NCBI GenBank assembly: GCA_030603805.1
Contig: JAUVXD010000009.1
Location: forward strand, 17,147-81,146
DNA from: Acholeplasmataceae bacterium
Lineage (GTDB): Bacteria; Bacillota_I; Bacilli_A; Acholeplasmatales; Acholeplasmataceae
Reading direction: 5' to 3'
DNA length: 64,000 nt
Below are positions 26,381 through 34,676 of the stretch, piece after piece. Made by a program: the position numbers and the translations under genes. The notes under the pieces were generated by a model. That model made no database searches, was not told where the DNA came from, and saw only the letters and a list, made by a program, of their open reading frames with translations. Numbering within the stretch: the first letter of the stretch is position 1; the number at the start of each line of letters is the position of its first letter.

Positions 26381-28225
26381 TTATTTGGTAACTCTGAAGA
26401 TGAATGTTTCTTCAGTCACGTTACCCCATCTATCAACAACACGTAGCATAATGGTGTAGTCGCCTTCAGTTCTTGTATCTAGAACAGAGAATTGTCCTTT
26501 AGGTACGTAAACAAATGGAGTGATTTCGCCATCACGGTCATCAATTACTCTAAATCTTGGGAATAAGTTTTGGTTAAATGGTTGTCCCCAAGCAACGATA
26601 ATAATTCTTTCAGCAGGAACTTTACCAATAATGCCTACTGGAGAAATGAATGTTAATACTGGAGCAGTTCTGTCTAAATCTAAGACAAGTGATGCTTCAA
26701 CATCCGCTGGAAGTTCTGGAGCTTCGCGGTCTGGTGCTGCATATTTTTCAGCTGGTGGATTGATGTCAGCCCAAGCTTCAATCACATCTTCAAATGTAAT
26801 TGCAGTGACATTGTTAGGAATAACGAGTTTGCGGTTAGTTGCAACAAATTCTTCATTTGCCCATTCACCACGTGTCCACTTATATTCATAAGTAGTAAAT
26901 GGTTGAGTCACTGAAACTGTGAAGTTTAGTGTGTAAACCATTGTAGCTCCAACTTTGGTTGCAGAATAAGCAACTTGTCCTGGAGTCCAGCCTTGCATAC
27001 TACCTGCAATACTTAACACAGCTTCAGCTGGTGTATTTGCTGGAACAGTAACATTAAGAGTTACTTGAACATCAACAGCAACTGCAAGCGCTTGTTGGAA
27101 AGTTGTCTTAAAGAAGACTTCATAGTTCTTAGTATTGTCTAATTCATCAGCTAAGATTACAACAAATGCATTAAGTGTTGCGTTGCTTCTTGCAAAGTCT
27201 ACTCTTTCAATTACTAGAGGATCGCCATAAGTGGTTGCACCTGTGATTTCACGAACTGTAAACCAACCCTTAACCGCTGCAACAGCAGCATCTTTTTCTG
27301 CTTGAGTTTCAGCATTTGCATATGGGTTAGTCACTAAGCTGCTTGTCTTAACAATAATGGTGTTCTTATCAACAGCATAAGTACCAGATTTGTCTTCTGC
27401 ACTAAACTCGATCAATCTAAATGAGAAAGATTGTTCAGAGAAAGTTGCAGGATCATTATAGAACACGTTGTCATTAGCAGTGTATGCATCGCCTTTACTT
27501 AAGACATATGCAACACCAACATTACCAACGACAGGTGATGCGGGTAAAGCTGCAGATAAGTTCACATCGCCAGTTTTCTTATTTTCATCGCCGCCTGCAT
27601 AAATTAATAAGCCAGCATTTGGTGAACTTGCGCTAAGCATTGCAACCTTAACGATTGAGCCATCACTTGCTTTGCCGCCATTTGAGAAAACTTTAGCTGG
27701 GCTTGCCCACGCAGGTTCAGTAAAACTTGTCCAACCATTCCATGCATGAACACCTAAATCTTCTTCATAACTTCCTGTTGGATCGTAATATACGAGTAAC
27801 AAGTTATATGCTTCAGGGTTTGCTACATAGAATGCTGTTCTGTTTGAACCAGCTGTGTCAGCACCTTCAAATACATAAACATGTACAGTCTTGCCTTCTT
27901 GAACAATCTGACCTAATTCAATGTCTGATGTGAGTTTGTTTTCCCACCACTCTTTTCCAGCTTCTTGGAAATAGATGATAGCAAATAAGTTTTCACCTAC
28001 TGCTATATCATTGTATTGAAAGTAAACACCAAAACTGTCAGTTCCATCGACTTCAGTTTTGTTGGTCAGTGGAGACGTCCAAGTAAATAAGCCGACATTG
28101 GTGTAGTCGCCATCCCACTTTTGGAAGTGGATGACTAAATTCCCTGTACCAGCAGCAAATGATTTTGTTCCAAAGAACACAAATGCTGATGCTAAAAGGA
28201 TTAAAGCTAATAACACTTTCTTCAT
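26381..28225 (-). CDS. Secreted multidomain starch-binding protein without catalytic domain
   Basis: 614 residues with a standard signal peptide (cleavage probably after SFA, about residue 24), no lipobox and no C-terminal membrane or wall anchor. Domains in order: a CBM41/PUD-type pullulanase-associated domain (LVIHFQKWDGDYTNVGLFTW, about 30-135); a second, weaker PUD-like unit beginning LLLVYYDPTGSYEEDLGVHAW; an uncharacterised segment (about 275-385); a CBM20-like domain (VTVPANTPAEAV, YEYKWTRGEW, about 390-490); and a C-terminal Ig-like DUF5011 domain (FRVIDDRDGEI, about 520-614). No GH catalytic motif is present. First gene of the operon with malE-malF-malG, so it likely captures starch or pullulan for the transporter. 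How it stays on the cell is unclear. Confidence 0.82.
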   Translation of the reverse strand: MKKVLLALILLASAFVFFGTKSFAAGTGNLVIHFQKWDGDYTNVGLFTWTSPLTNKTEVDGTDSFGVYFQYNDIAVGENLFAIIYFQEAGKEWWENKLTSDIELGQIVQEGKTVHVYVFEGADTAGSNRTAFYVANPEAYNLLLVYYDPTGSYEEDLGVHAWNGWTSFTEPAWASPAKVFSNGGKASDGSIVKVAMLSASSPNAGLLIYAGGDENKKTGDVNLSAALPASPVVGNVGVAYVLSKGDAYTANDNVFYNDPATFSEQSFSFRLIEFSAEDKSGTYAVDKNTIIVKTSSLVTNPYANAETQAEKDAAVAAVKGWFTVREITGATTYGDPLVIERVDFARSNATLNAFVVILADELDNTKNYEVFFKTTFQQALAVAVDVQVTLNVTVPANTPAEAVLSIAGSMQGWTPGQVAYSATKVGATMVYTLNFTVSVTQPFTTYEYKWTRGEWANEEFVATNRKLVIPNNVTAITFEDVIEAWADINPPAEKYAAPDREAPELPADVEASLVLDLDRTAPVLTFISPVGIIGKVPAERIIIVAWGQPFNQNLFPRFRVIDDRDGEITPFVYVPKGQFSVLDTRTEGDYTIMLRVVDRWGNVTEETFIFRVTK

Positions 28226-28413
28226 TTTTTCCTCCTTGATTGTTTAAAGATGTTTTCCATCCTTGACAAGTCAATCTTATCATATAAATATGAAAAATGT
28301 AAACGCTTTACGCATGTGTGCATTATGCAACCGTTTTCCTTTTGAAATCGCTATCAAAAAATTTTAAGAAACCTCTTCTCGCGTGATATAGTTGTAATGT
28401 AGGAGGAGATTTA
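28226..28413. promoter_or_regulatory. Divergent regulatory region between starch-binding/malEFG and secreted pullulanase operons
   Basis: Holds two cre/LacI-like sites on the plus strand: ATGTAAACGCTTTACG (28297-28312, with the near-perfect palindrome GTAAA-N3-TTTAC) and ATGCAACCGTTTTCCT (28324-28339), centres 27 bp apart. The first overlaps a minus-strand -35 candidate (TTTACA, 18 bases, TAAGAT). An inverted repeat TTGAC-AA-GTCAA lies at 28263-28274 near the expected minus-strand start site. A weak plus-strand -10, TATAGT, lies about 25 bp before the pullulanase SD. Confidence 0.65.
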
Positions 28414-31341
28414 ATGAAAAAAATAATGATGCTTGTCGTCTTCGTGCTTTCTCTGTTCGCACTTGGACTGACGTCTTTAGCCAACGGGCTACCGACAAAA
28501 CTTGTTGTCCACTATTTTAGATATGATGACAACTATACAGATTTTAATATGTGGGTGTGGGAACATGAACCTATTTCCTTAGGGGGAAAGCAACATAATT
28601 TCGACCCAGAACAAAAGGATGCACGAGGTGTCTATTTTGAAATTGACTTACTTGAGCATTATCCAACAGCTACCAAACTTGGGATCATCATTAAGCGTGG
28701 TGGATGGGATGGATACCGAGAAGTCGGTGGCGATCGGTTCATTAATTTGGCAGATGTCGAGGTTTCTAATGGTGTTGGACATGCTTACTTTGTTGAACAA
28801 GACTTAAGAATTGGCCTATCTCAAGCAGATTTAGCCAATAACATTCCCGATTATCGTGCAAAAATTTTAACGGTTGCATTTGATAAGCAACAAAGAATCG
28901 CTGCTAATTTAACACATATTCCTCAAAGTTATGAGGTATATGAAAATGGTGTTCTTGTGTTATCTAGCACAACTGCACCAACATCTAAAAACTTACTCAT
29001 TACAGTACCTAATATCAACATTTCTAGAACCTATGTTTTAAAGGTTACCTTCCAAAATGATGTGGTGTCTGAAGGTATTGTTTCACTACAAAATCTTTAT
29101 GATACGGCTGCTTTTGAGGATCTTTACACCTATGAAGGAAACCTTGGTGTAAGCTTTGAAAACGAATTTACAATTTTTAGATTATGGGCTCCATTAAGCC
29201 AAGAAATAAAAGTTAACTTATATAACCAAGGTCATCCAAATTATAATGATCAAGGTCAATTAAGTGCTGAATTAACACCTTATGAAACCCATGACTTATA
29301 TCGCATTGAAAATGGTGCATGGGAAGTTAAACTCACAGGAAATTACGATTTTAAATATTATACATTTAGTGTCACCAATAATGGCATCACACAAGAAGTG
29401 ACAGATCCTTATGCATATTCTACGGGTGCCAACGGCCAACGTGGCATGATTGTTAATTTTGATGCCATTAATCCAACGGGTTGGACTTATAACACAAGAC
29501 CTAACACCATTAAGAACCTAACAGACTATATTATTTATGAGCTTCATGTCAGAGATTTAACAACACATAGCTCATGGCAAGGCAACAACTCATATCGTGG
29601 TAAGTTCTTAGGACTTGCTCAGGGTGGAACTAAGTTTACAGGATCCGGTGTGACAGTCACTACAGGACTTGATCACATTGATGAACTTGGCGTCAATGCT
29701 GTACAACTTCTACCCATATTTGATTTTGGTTATGTCGATGAAATTCAAGTGGCTATTAACCCTGCATATCAAAACCTATTCAACTGGGGGTACATGCCTT
29801 ACCACTTTAATACCCTTGAAGGTTCATATTCAACAAATCCATTCGATGGACGTGTCAGAATTCAAGAATTCAAACAAGCGGTTATGGCATTTCATGATCG
29901 AGATATTAGAGTCATTATGGATGTGGTTTATAATCACACCGGTGAGTCCGCAACTTCAAACTTTCATAAGATTGTTCCAGGTTATTATCATAGAATGACT
30001 GCTGAAGGCGGATTTTCAAATGGTTCTGGTACAGGAAATGAAACCGCTTCAGAACGTTCGATGACCAGAAAGTTTATGCTTGATTCTTTAGAGTTTTGGG
30101 CAACTGAATATAATTTATCTGGCTTTAGATTTGACCTTATGGAACTCCATGATGTTGAAACGATGAATCAAATTCAAGAAATGCTTTATGAAATCGATCC
30201 AACGATTATTGTTTTTGGAGAACCTTGGATGGGTGGTAGTTCACCTCTTGCAAGTAATATTAGAGCAGGCAAAGCCAATATGAATCAAATGCCTATGGTA
30301 GGTGCCTTTAATGATATCACAAGAGATGCGATTAAAGGGAACACATTCCCATCACCAGCCACAGGTAAGGGTTGGGTACAAGGTACAACCAACGCTGATA
30401 TCGTGAGAAACATTAAGTATGGCATCGTCGGTGGTGTTCAATATCCTGGATTACCAACAGGTTATCATTATGAACCTCATCAAACCATTAACTATGTCAC
30501 AGCTCACGATAATAATACCTTATTTGATAAACTAAGAATAACAGGTATCTCGCTTGCTAATGTGCCACCTTTACAGATTCAATCAAATGCGATTATTCTA
30601 ACCTCACAAGGTGTAAGTTTCCTTCATGCAGGGGTTGAAATGATGCGTTCAAAACCACTCCCAACAGGTGGCTATGATCACAACTCATATGAATCTCCTG
30701 ACATTGTTAACCAACTCAGATGGGATAGAAAAGCGCAGTATAATCACGTTTTCGAGTATTATAAAGCTTTAATCGAAATTAGAAAAACTTATGATCACTT
30801 TAGAATGACTGAAGGCTCTGACATTAGAAACAGAGTAAGCTTTGTGAACGCTAATGCTGGAGACCATGCCATTGCATATAAAATTGCAGGTCGTGTGGGT
30901 GAACCAGAAATCTTTGTGCTTCATTCAGGAAATCCTACTGTGGGTATCTCTTATATCGATTTAACACCAGGTAAAACCTACCAGATGTTAACGATGGCAG
31001 ATGGCGCGAATGTTAATGGCTTTGAAATTGTTTCTGGTGTTGCTTATGCACCTGCGAACACGAGTGTGATTTTAGTAGAAGTGATGGATCCTTCTATCAC
31101 AATTACAAGTCCTGAAGTCACGATTGAAAAGGGTCAAAACTTTAATCCTGCAAGTAACGTATCAGTATTGAATTCTGGTGTGAGTGTATATTATTCATCC
31201 TTTGATGTGAACCGTCCAGGAACCTATACCATTACGGTTGCAGTTGTTGAAACGTATGGCAAGATTAATTACTATACGTATAAGCTTCGCGTGTTGGGTC
31301 ATGCATTTAATATTGATGTCAACACACCCATTGGAGGTTAA
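28414..31341 (+). CDS. pulA: Secreted type I pullulanase with N-terminal CBM41
   Basis: 975 residues. Signal peptide about 1-23 (LTSLANG), no lipobox. A CBM41/PUD domain (LVVHYFRYDDNYTDFNMWVW, about 30-135) is followed by a linker domain, CBM48 (about 245-340) and a GH13_14 catalytic barrel. FNWGYMP (456-462) replaces the usual YNWGYDP signature. Catalytic residues are Asp574 in GFRFDLME, Glu603 in FGEPWMGG and Asp699 in VTAHDNNT. A C-terminal Ig-like domain (about 895-965) follows. It would debranch starch or cut pullulan outside the cell. SD AGGAGG. Divergent from the malEFG operon and cotranscribed with a small lipoprotein gene 2 bp downstream. Confidence 0.93.
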   Translation: MKKIMMLVVFVLSLFALGLTSLANGLPTKLVVHYFRYDDNYTDFNMWVWEHEPISLGGKQHNFDPEQKDARGVYFEIDLLEHYPTATKLGIIIKRGGWDGYREVGGDRFINLADVEVSNGVGHAYFVEQDLRIGLSQADLANNIPDYRAKILTVAFDKQQRIAANLTHIPQSYEVYENGVLVLSSTTAPTSKNLLITVPNINISRTYVLKVTFQNDVVSEGIVSLQNLYDTAAFEDLYTYEGNLGVSFENEFTIFRLWAPLSQEIKVNLYNQGHPNYNDQGQLSAELTPYETHDLYRIENGAWEVKLTGNYDFKYYTFSVTNNGITQEVTDPYAYSTGANGQRGMIVNFDAINPTGWTYNTRPNTIKNLTDYIIYELHVRDLTTHSSWQGNNSYRGKFLGLAQGGTKFTGSGVTVTTGLDHIDELGVNAVQLLPIFDFGYVDEIQVAINPAYQNLFNWGYMPYHFNTLEGSYSTNPFDGRVRIQEFKQAVMAFHDRDIRVIMDVVYNHTGESATSNFHKIVPGYYHRMTAEGGFSNGSGTGNETASERSMTRKFMLDSLEFWATEYNLSGFRFDLMELHDVETMNQIQEMLYEIDPTIIVFGEPWMGGSSPLASNIRAGKANMNQMPMVGAFNDITRDAIKGNTFPSPATGKGWVQGTTNADIVRNIKYGIVGGVQYPGLPTGYHYEPHQTINYVTAHDNNTLFDKLRITGISLANVPPLQIQSNAIILTSQGVSFLHAGVEMMRSKPLPTGGYDHNSYESPDIVNQLRWDRKAQYNHVFEYYKALIEIRKTYDHFRMTEGSDIRNRVSFVNANAGDHAIAYKIAGRVGEPEIFVLHSGNPTVGISYIDLTPGKTYQMLTMADGANVNGFEIVSGVAYAPANTSVILVEVMDPSITITSPEVTIEKGQNFNPASNVSVLNSGVSVYYSSFDVNRPGTYTITVAVVETYGKINYYTYKLRVLGHAFNIDVNTPIGG

Positions 31342-31343
31342 TC

Positions 31344-31739
31344 ATGAAAAACATTTTAAGATTATCCTTAGTTTTATTACTCATGCTCACTTTGTTTGCA
31401 TGTAAACCTAGTAATGAAGAAATTACATATCAAGATATCACCATCGAGATCGTATCAGAAACAGTAACCTTCAATTCGATTGATGTGAGAGTCCATTTTA
31501 CTCAAGAAATCGATCATGAAGATGAACTCTATGAGATTGCACTCTTTGTTGCAGGTCATATCTATGAAAAACATTTAGACATCATGCGTTCTAATCGCTA
31601 TACCTTAACTATTAGACTTCACGATGGTTCAACATTATCGGGTATGAATACTGCTTATGGTCATGTTGTTTATATGGTTAATCGTAGTGTCACAGAACCT
31701 GGTTTATCATTAGAATCAGAACACTTTATTTTAGATTAA
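31344..31739 (+). CDS. Small lipoprotein of unknown function, cotranscribed with secreted pullulanase
   Basis: 131 residues. The signal peptide is Leu-rich with lipobox LFAC (Cys20), followed by a charged linker and a beta-rich domain of about 100 residues. I do not recognise it. GGAGG overlaps the end of the pullulanase gene and only two bases separate the genes, so the two are coupled. A simple idea is that it retains or helps the unanchored pullulanase at the membrane, but nothing in the sequence proves this. The operon ends at a strong terminator just after the stop codon. Confidence 0.8.
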   Translation: MKNILRLSLVLLLMLTLFACKPSNEEITYQDITIEIVSETVTFNSIDVRVHFTQEIDHEDELYEIALFVAGHIYEKHLDIMRSNRYTLTIRLHDGSTLSGMNTAYGHVVYMVNRSVTEPGLSLESEHFILD

Positions 31740-31764
31740 AAAAGACACCCACTTGAGGCGTCTT

Positions 31765-31789
31765 GGGGAACTTCGGTTCCCTTTTTTTT
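31765..31789 (+). terminator. Strong terminator with UUCG tetraloop
   Basis: GGGAAC-TTCG-GTTCCC is a perfect 6-bp stem with the extra-stable C(UUCG)G loop, followed by eight T residues. A weaker hairpin (AAGACACC / GGCGTCTT, 31742-31764) precedes it. Confidence 0.95.
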
Positions 31790-32597
31790 ATGCGAAATAT
31801 CGTTTACCGTAAACAAGCATGACAATCATCGTACTGATGCCCATACCAAACTGAAAGAATACGGGTGAAAATGCTGGTTCGAAAAGTCCGACAATAAAAC
31901 TCAAGACTGTGGGTAGACCCATCATAAAGATTAAGAATTTAATGGAATCCACATATTTGAAAAATGAGGAATAGCCAAATCTAAAGAGTTGTAGGACAAA
32001 TGAAAGTAAAACGATGAAAAGCAGATTTAAAGATATACTAATGAATGTGTTGGTTAAAACTGTGTAGAAAACAATGTATGGCCCAAAGGTTTGTTCGATG
32101 TTTCGACCAAATTCTACAAAAGCCTCACTTCTTTCTTCTCCAGTCATCAGATTCAGTGTTCTAAAATCCAGTGTATCAGAGAAACCTCGATAGTCATAAC
32201 CCACCATCAGTGCATCATCACCATTGGTATAAACTATTCTATTTTCAAAAAATAAGACTTGTTTGATGCTTCGATCAATTTCTGTTTCTTGGTAGTTAAA
32301 AATATAGGTGATCCCTTGATGGGTATACGTATAGGACTCATTTGTTTCACATATCAGTTTGTTTGCAGTAATCAGACAGGTTTCTGGAAGTTGCCAATTA
32401 GGTGTTTGAAGTGTAAAGCTTTCTTCAATAAAGTTAAGTCTCCAACCTTGTTCTCTAACAATTAAACTATTGAGAGGAAATGCTGCAATCAATCCTAGGA
32501 TTAAAAAATAAATCAAGACTTTCCAAAACTTTTCGTTAACTCGTGAAATCACTTTGGAAAACCCAAAGGAATATTTAAAATATCGAACTAAAAACAT
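31788..32597 (-). CDS. DUF1189 membrane protein (maltodextrin utilisation protein, MalA/YvdJ type)
   Basis: 269 residues from ATG 32597, which follows the amylase stop TAA by one base; an upstream in-frame TTG would overlap the amylase gene. One membrane segment near residues 28-48 (VLIYFLILGLIAAFPL), an extracellular region of about 110 residues, then three or four C-terminal membrane segments. The layout matches DUF1189, a family that includes YvdJ of the Bacillus maltodextrin operon and pneumococcal MalA, whose biochemical role is not established. Third gene of the RDD - amylase - DUF1189 operon, which strengthens the assignment. Confidence 0.72.
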   Translation of the reverse strand: MFLVRYFKYSFGFSKVISRVNEKFWKVLIYFLILGLIAAFPLNSLIVREQGWRLNFIEESFTLQTPNWQLPETCLITANKLICETNESYTYTHQGITYIFNYQETEIDRSIKQVLFFENRIVYTNGDDALMVGYDYRGFSDTLDFRTLNLMTGEERSEAFVEFGRNIEQTFGPYIVFYTVLTNTFISISLNLLFIVLLSFVLQLFRFGYSSFFKYVDSIKFLIFMMGLPTVLSFIVGLFEPAFSPVFFQFGMGISTMIVMLVYGKRYFA

Positions 32598-32598
32598 A

Positions 32599-34143
32599 TT
32601 ATGTGTAATCCCCAATCAAAGCTGGATCTATTTCTAAAATGAGTGTGCCATACGCAGGGATTGAAAGATTTCCATAAATCAGTCTTTGATAACTTAATTC
32701 GAAAGTTTGTGTGGATAACGATAAATTATGGATGACCAGTACGGCTTGTTCTATAGAGTCATGCTGATAGTGTCTGACAAACCCTTGAATATTCGATGAA
32801 TTATTTTTATAGGCTAAAAATGAGTTGCCATACATCAGTGCAGGGTTTTCTTTTCTAATACCAATCATTTCTTGATAGACTGTAAACAATGAATTTGGAT
32901 TATCTTTTTGGTTTAAAAGAGATGGTGTATTGTCATTGGTGCCATCACTAGGTAACCATGTGGTTTGTTTGGAAGAATCACCCCAAAGGAAAGGTTGACG
33001 ACGATACTCATCATAAACCACACCATATCCTGGTATATTGGTGCCTTCGTATCTAATGCCTTTCATGCCGAGTTCATCCCCATAGTAGATAAATGGGCTA
33101 CCGGGTAGTGTTAAAAGCAGACGTGCTGCAAGCGCAAGTTTTTGTGGACCATCACCAGGATTTGAGAATCCAGACATGGAAGCTACACGATTCACGTCAT
33201 GATTACCAATAAAGGGTGAATCCACAAAATCTGGATCAATTTCTCTAAAAGCATCATAGGCACGTTTGAGATTGCTTACAAGTAAGAACCTTGAGTTTCC
33301 GTTACCAACTTTATCCCAAATATTGGCTGCAGCATGGAAGTTAAACACAGAATCTGAGCCTATATAATAATCAACAAGTGACAGATAATTATAATCAAAA
33401 ACTTCTGAAACAATAAAACTATTGGGATAATTTGTCTTAATATACATGTTTAAATCTAAAAGTGCCAACGTATTATTCCAATCTGCATTTAATCCTTCAT
33501 AAAGATGTTTTGCTGCATCAATTCTAAAGCCATGAACACCCATATTCAAATAAAAGTCCATGATATTTTTAATTTCATTAATCACTTCAGGATTGTTGAA
33601 GTTTAAATCTTTCATTCCGCCAACAAATGATTCATATGCTGTGTTTCCATTCCAAACATAGTAATTTCGATATGGACTTGATGTAGATGAACGTGCCGAA
33701 ACAAACCAAGGATGTTGGTCTGATGTATGATTAATAACTAAATCGATAACTATTTTAATCCCTCTATAATGAGCTTCATCAAGTAAGTCTTGGAAATCTT
33801 GCATTGTGCCATAATCTGGATGAATATCTAAATAATCAGTCACATTATATCCGTGATAGGAAGGTGATGGGTTAATCGGTAAAAGCCACAAGGCAGTAAT
33901 GCCTAAGGCTTCTAAGTAATCTAAATTTTCTCTAATCCCGTTTAAATCTCCAATGCCATCGCCGTTGCTATCTGCAAAAGATCTGACAAAGATTTGATAG
34001 TAAACATCGTTATGTGGATTGACTGCTCTTAAGTCGATTGTAGGATCTGTCGGATTTGTAGGTTCTGAAGGTTCAGGTGCGACACATGCTGCAAGGCTGA
34101 TTAAACCTAGAAAAATGATGATTAAAAGACGTATTTTTTTCAT
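32599..34143 (-). CDS. Surface alpha-amylase lipoprotein, GH13
   Basis: 514 residues. Signal peptide with lipobox SLAAC (Cys20), then a Pro/Thr/Glu-rich linker (about 21-42), then the GH13 barrel. Catalytic residues are Asp209 in GFRIDAAKH, Glu247 in IVSEVFD and Asp316 in FIGNHDVNR; the calcium-site-like DSNGDGIGDL is at about 58-67. It would hydrolyse starch to maltodextrins on the outer membrane face, feeding MalE. Its ATG directly abuts the TAG of the RDD gene, and the DUF1189 gene follows after one base, so the three are tightly coupled. Confidence 0.93.
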   Translation of the reverse strand: MKKIRLLIIIFLGLISLAACVAPEPSEPTNPTDPTIDLRAVNPHNDVYYQIFVRSFADSNGDGIGDLNGIRENLDYLEALGITALWLLPINPSPSYHGYNVTDYLDIHPDYGTMQDFQDLLDEAHYRGIKIVIDLVINHTSDQHPWFVSARSSTSSPYRNYYVWNGNTAYESFVGGMKDLNFNNPEVINEIKNIMDFYLNMGVHGFRIDAAKHLYEGLNADWNNTLALLDLNMYIKTNYPNSFIVSEVFDYNYLSLVDYYIGSDSVFNFHAAANIWDKVGNGNSRFLLVSNLKRAYDAFREIDPDFVDSPFIGNHDVNRVASMSGFSNPGDGPQKLALAARLLLTLPGSPFIYYGDELGMKGIRYEGTNIPGYGVVYDEYRRQPFLWGDSSKQTTWLPSDGTNDNTPSLLNQKDNPNSLFTVYQEMIGIRKENPALMYGNSFLAYKNNSSNIQGFVRHYQHDSIEQAVLVIHNLSLSTQTFELSYQRLIYGNLSIPAYGTLILEIDPALIGDYT

Positions 34144-34596
34144 CTATAAACCTCGTTTTCTCATATATTCTGATTTGCCTAAATAGTTATTTTTGCCTTG
34201 AAGCGGTTCTAAATCAATCATTTTGGTTTTAAAAATGAAATCATGAATCGTTCGACTTGTTTTTTCATTCATCACAAAATAACAAATAATCAAATATAGG
34301 CCAAAAGTTACTACGCTTAAGCCAAGTTTAAATAAATCTCTTAAAATGAGCATAAAAACGTTGACATCCTTGCCATGTAAGGTAACTACTTTGATTTTTT
34401 GAATGCGCTTGCCAAATGTTTGTCCATTTGATAAGAAATATGGCAAGAAATAGAAAACAAAAGCTGCAATACCAGAAACAATATAGGGTAGAGGAGCCCA
34501 CGTTGTCCCTAAAAATGTTGATAAAATTAAAGCTATTGAGACACCTGAGGTGTCAATCGCGAATGCTCTCACGCGTTTTTCAAATGATGGAACCAT
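34144..34596 (-). CDS. RDD-family membrane protein
   Basis: 150 residues with three hydrophobic segments (about 15-35, 37-56 and 90-112). The family's conserved Arg and Asp are in KRVRAFAIDT near the N-terminus, and GQTFGKRIQKIKVV (about 57-70) is the typical central signature. RDD proteins are small membrane proteins, some linked to ion transport; no function can be given here. It heads the operon with the amylase lipoprotein and the DUF1189 protein. GAGGAG precedes the ATG. A cre-like site overlaps the -35 region of the promoter. Confidence 0.82.
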   Translation of the reverse strand: MVPSFEKRVRAFAIDTSGVSIALILSTFLGTTWAPLPYIVSGIAAFVFYFLPYFLSNGQTFGKRIQKIKVVTLHGKDVNVFMLILRDLFKLGLSVVTFGLYLIICYFVMNEKTSRTIHDFIFKTKMIDLEPLQGKNNYLGKSEYMRKRGL

Positions 34597-34628
34597 ACTA
34601 ACACTCCTCGAATTATACTCTTAAGTTT

Positions 34629-34663
34629 ATTATATCATAGGGATTTCATGAAACCGTTTGCAA
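34629..34663 (-). promoter_or_regulatory. Promoter of RDD-amylase-DUF1189 operon with overlapping cre-like site
   Basis: Minus-strand -10 TATAAT at 34629-34634. The plus-strand 16-mer ATGAAACCGTTTGCAA (34648-34663) matches cre at 14 of 16 and covers the -35 region, a position suited to repression. Confidence 0.65.
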
Positions 34664-34676
34664 TCGGTATGATGAC

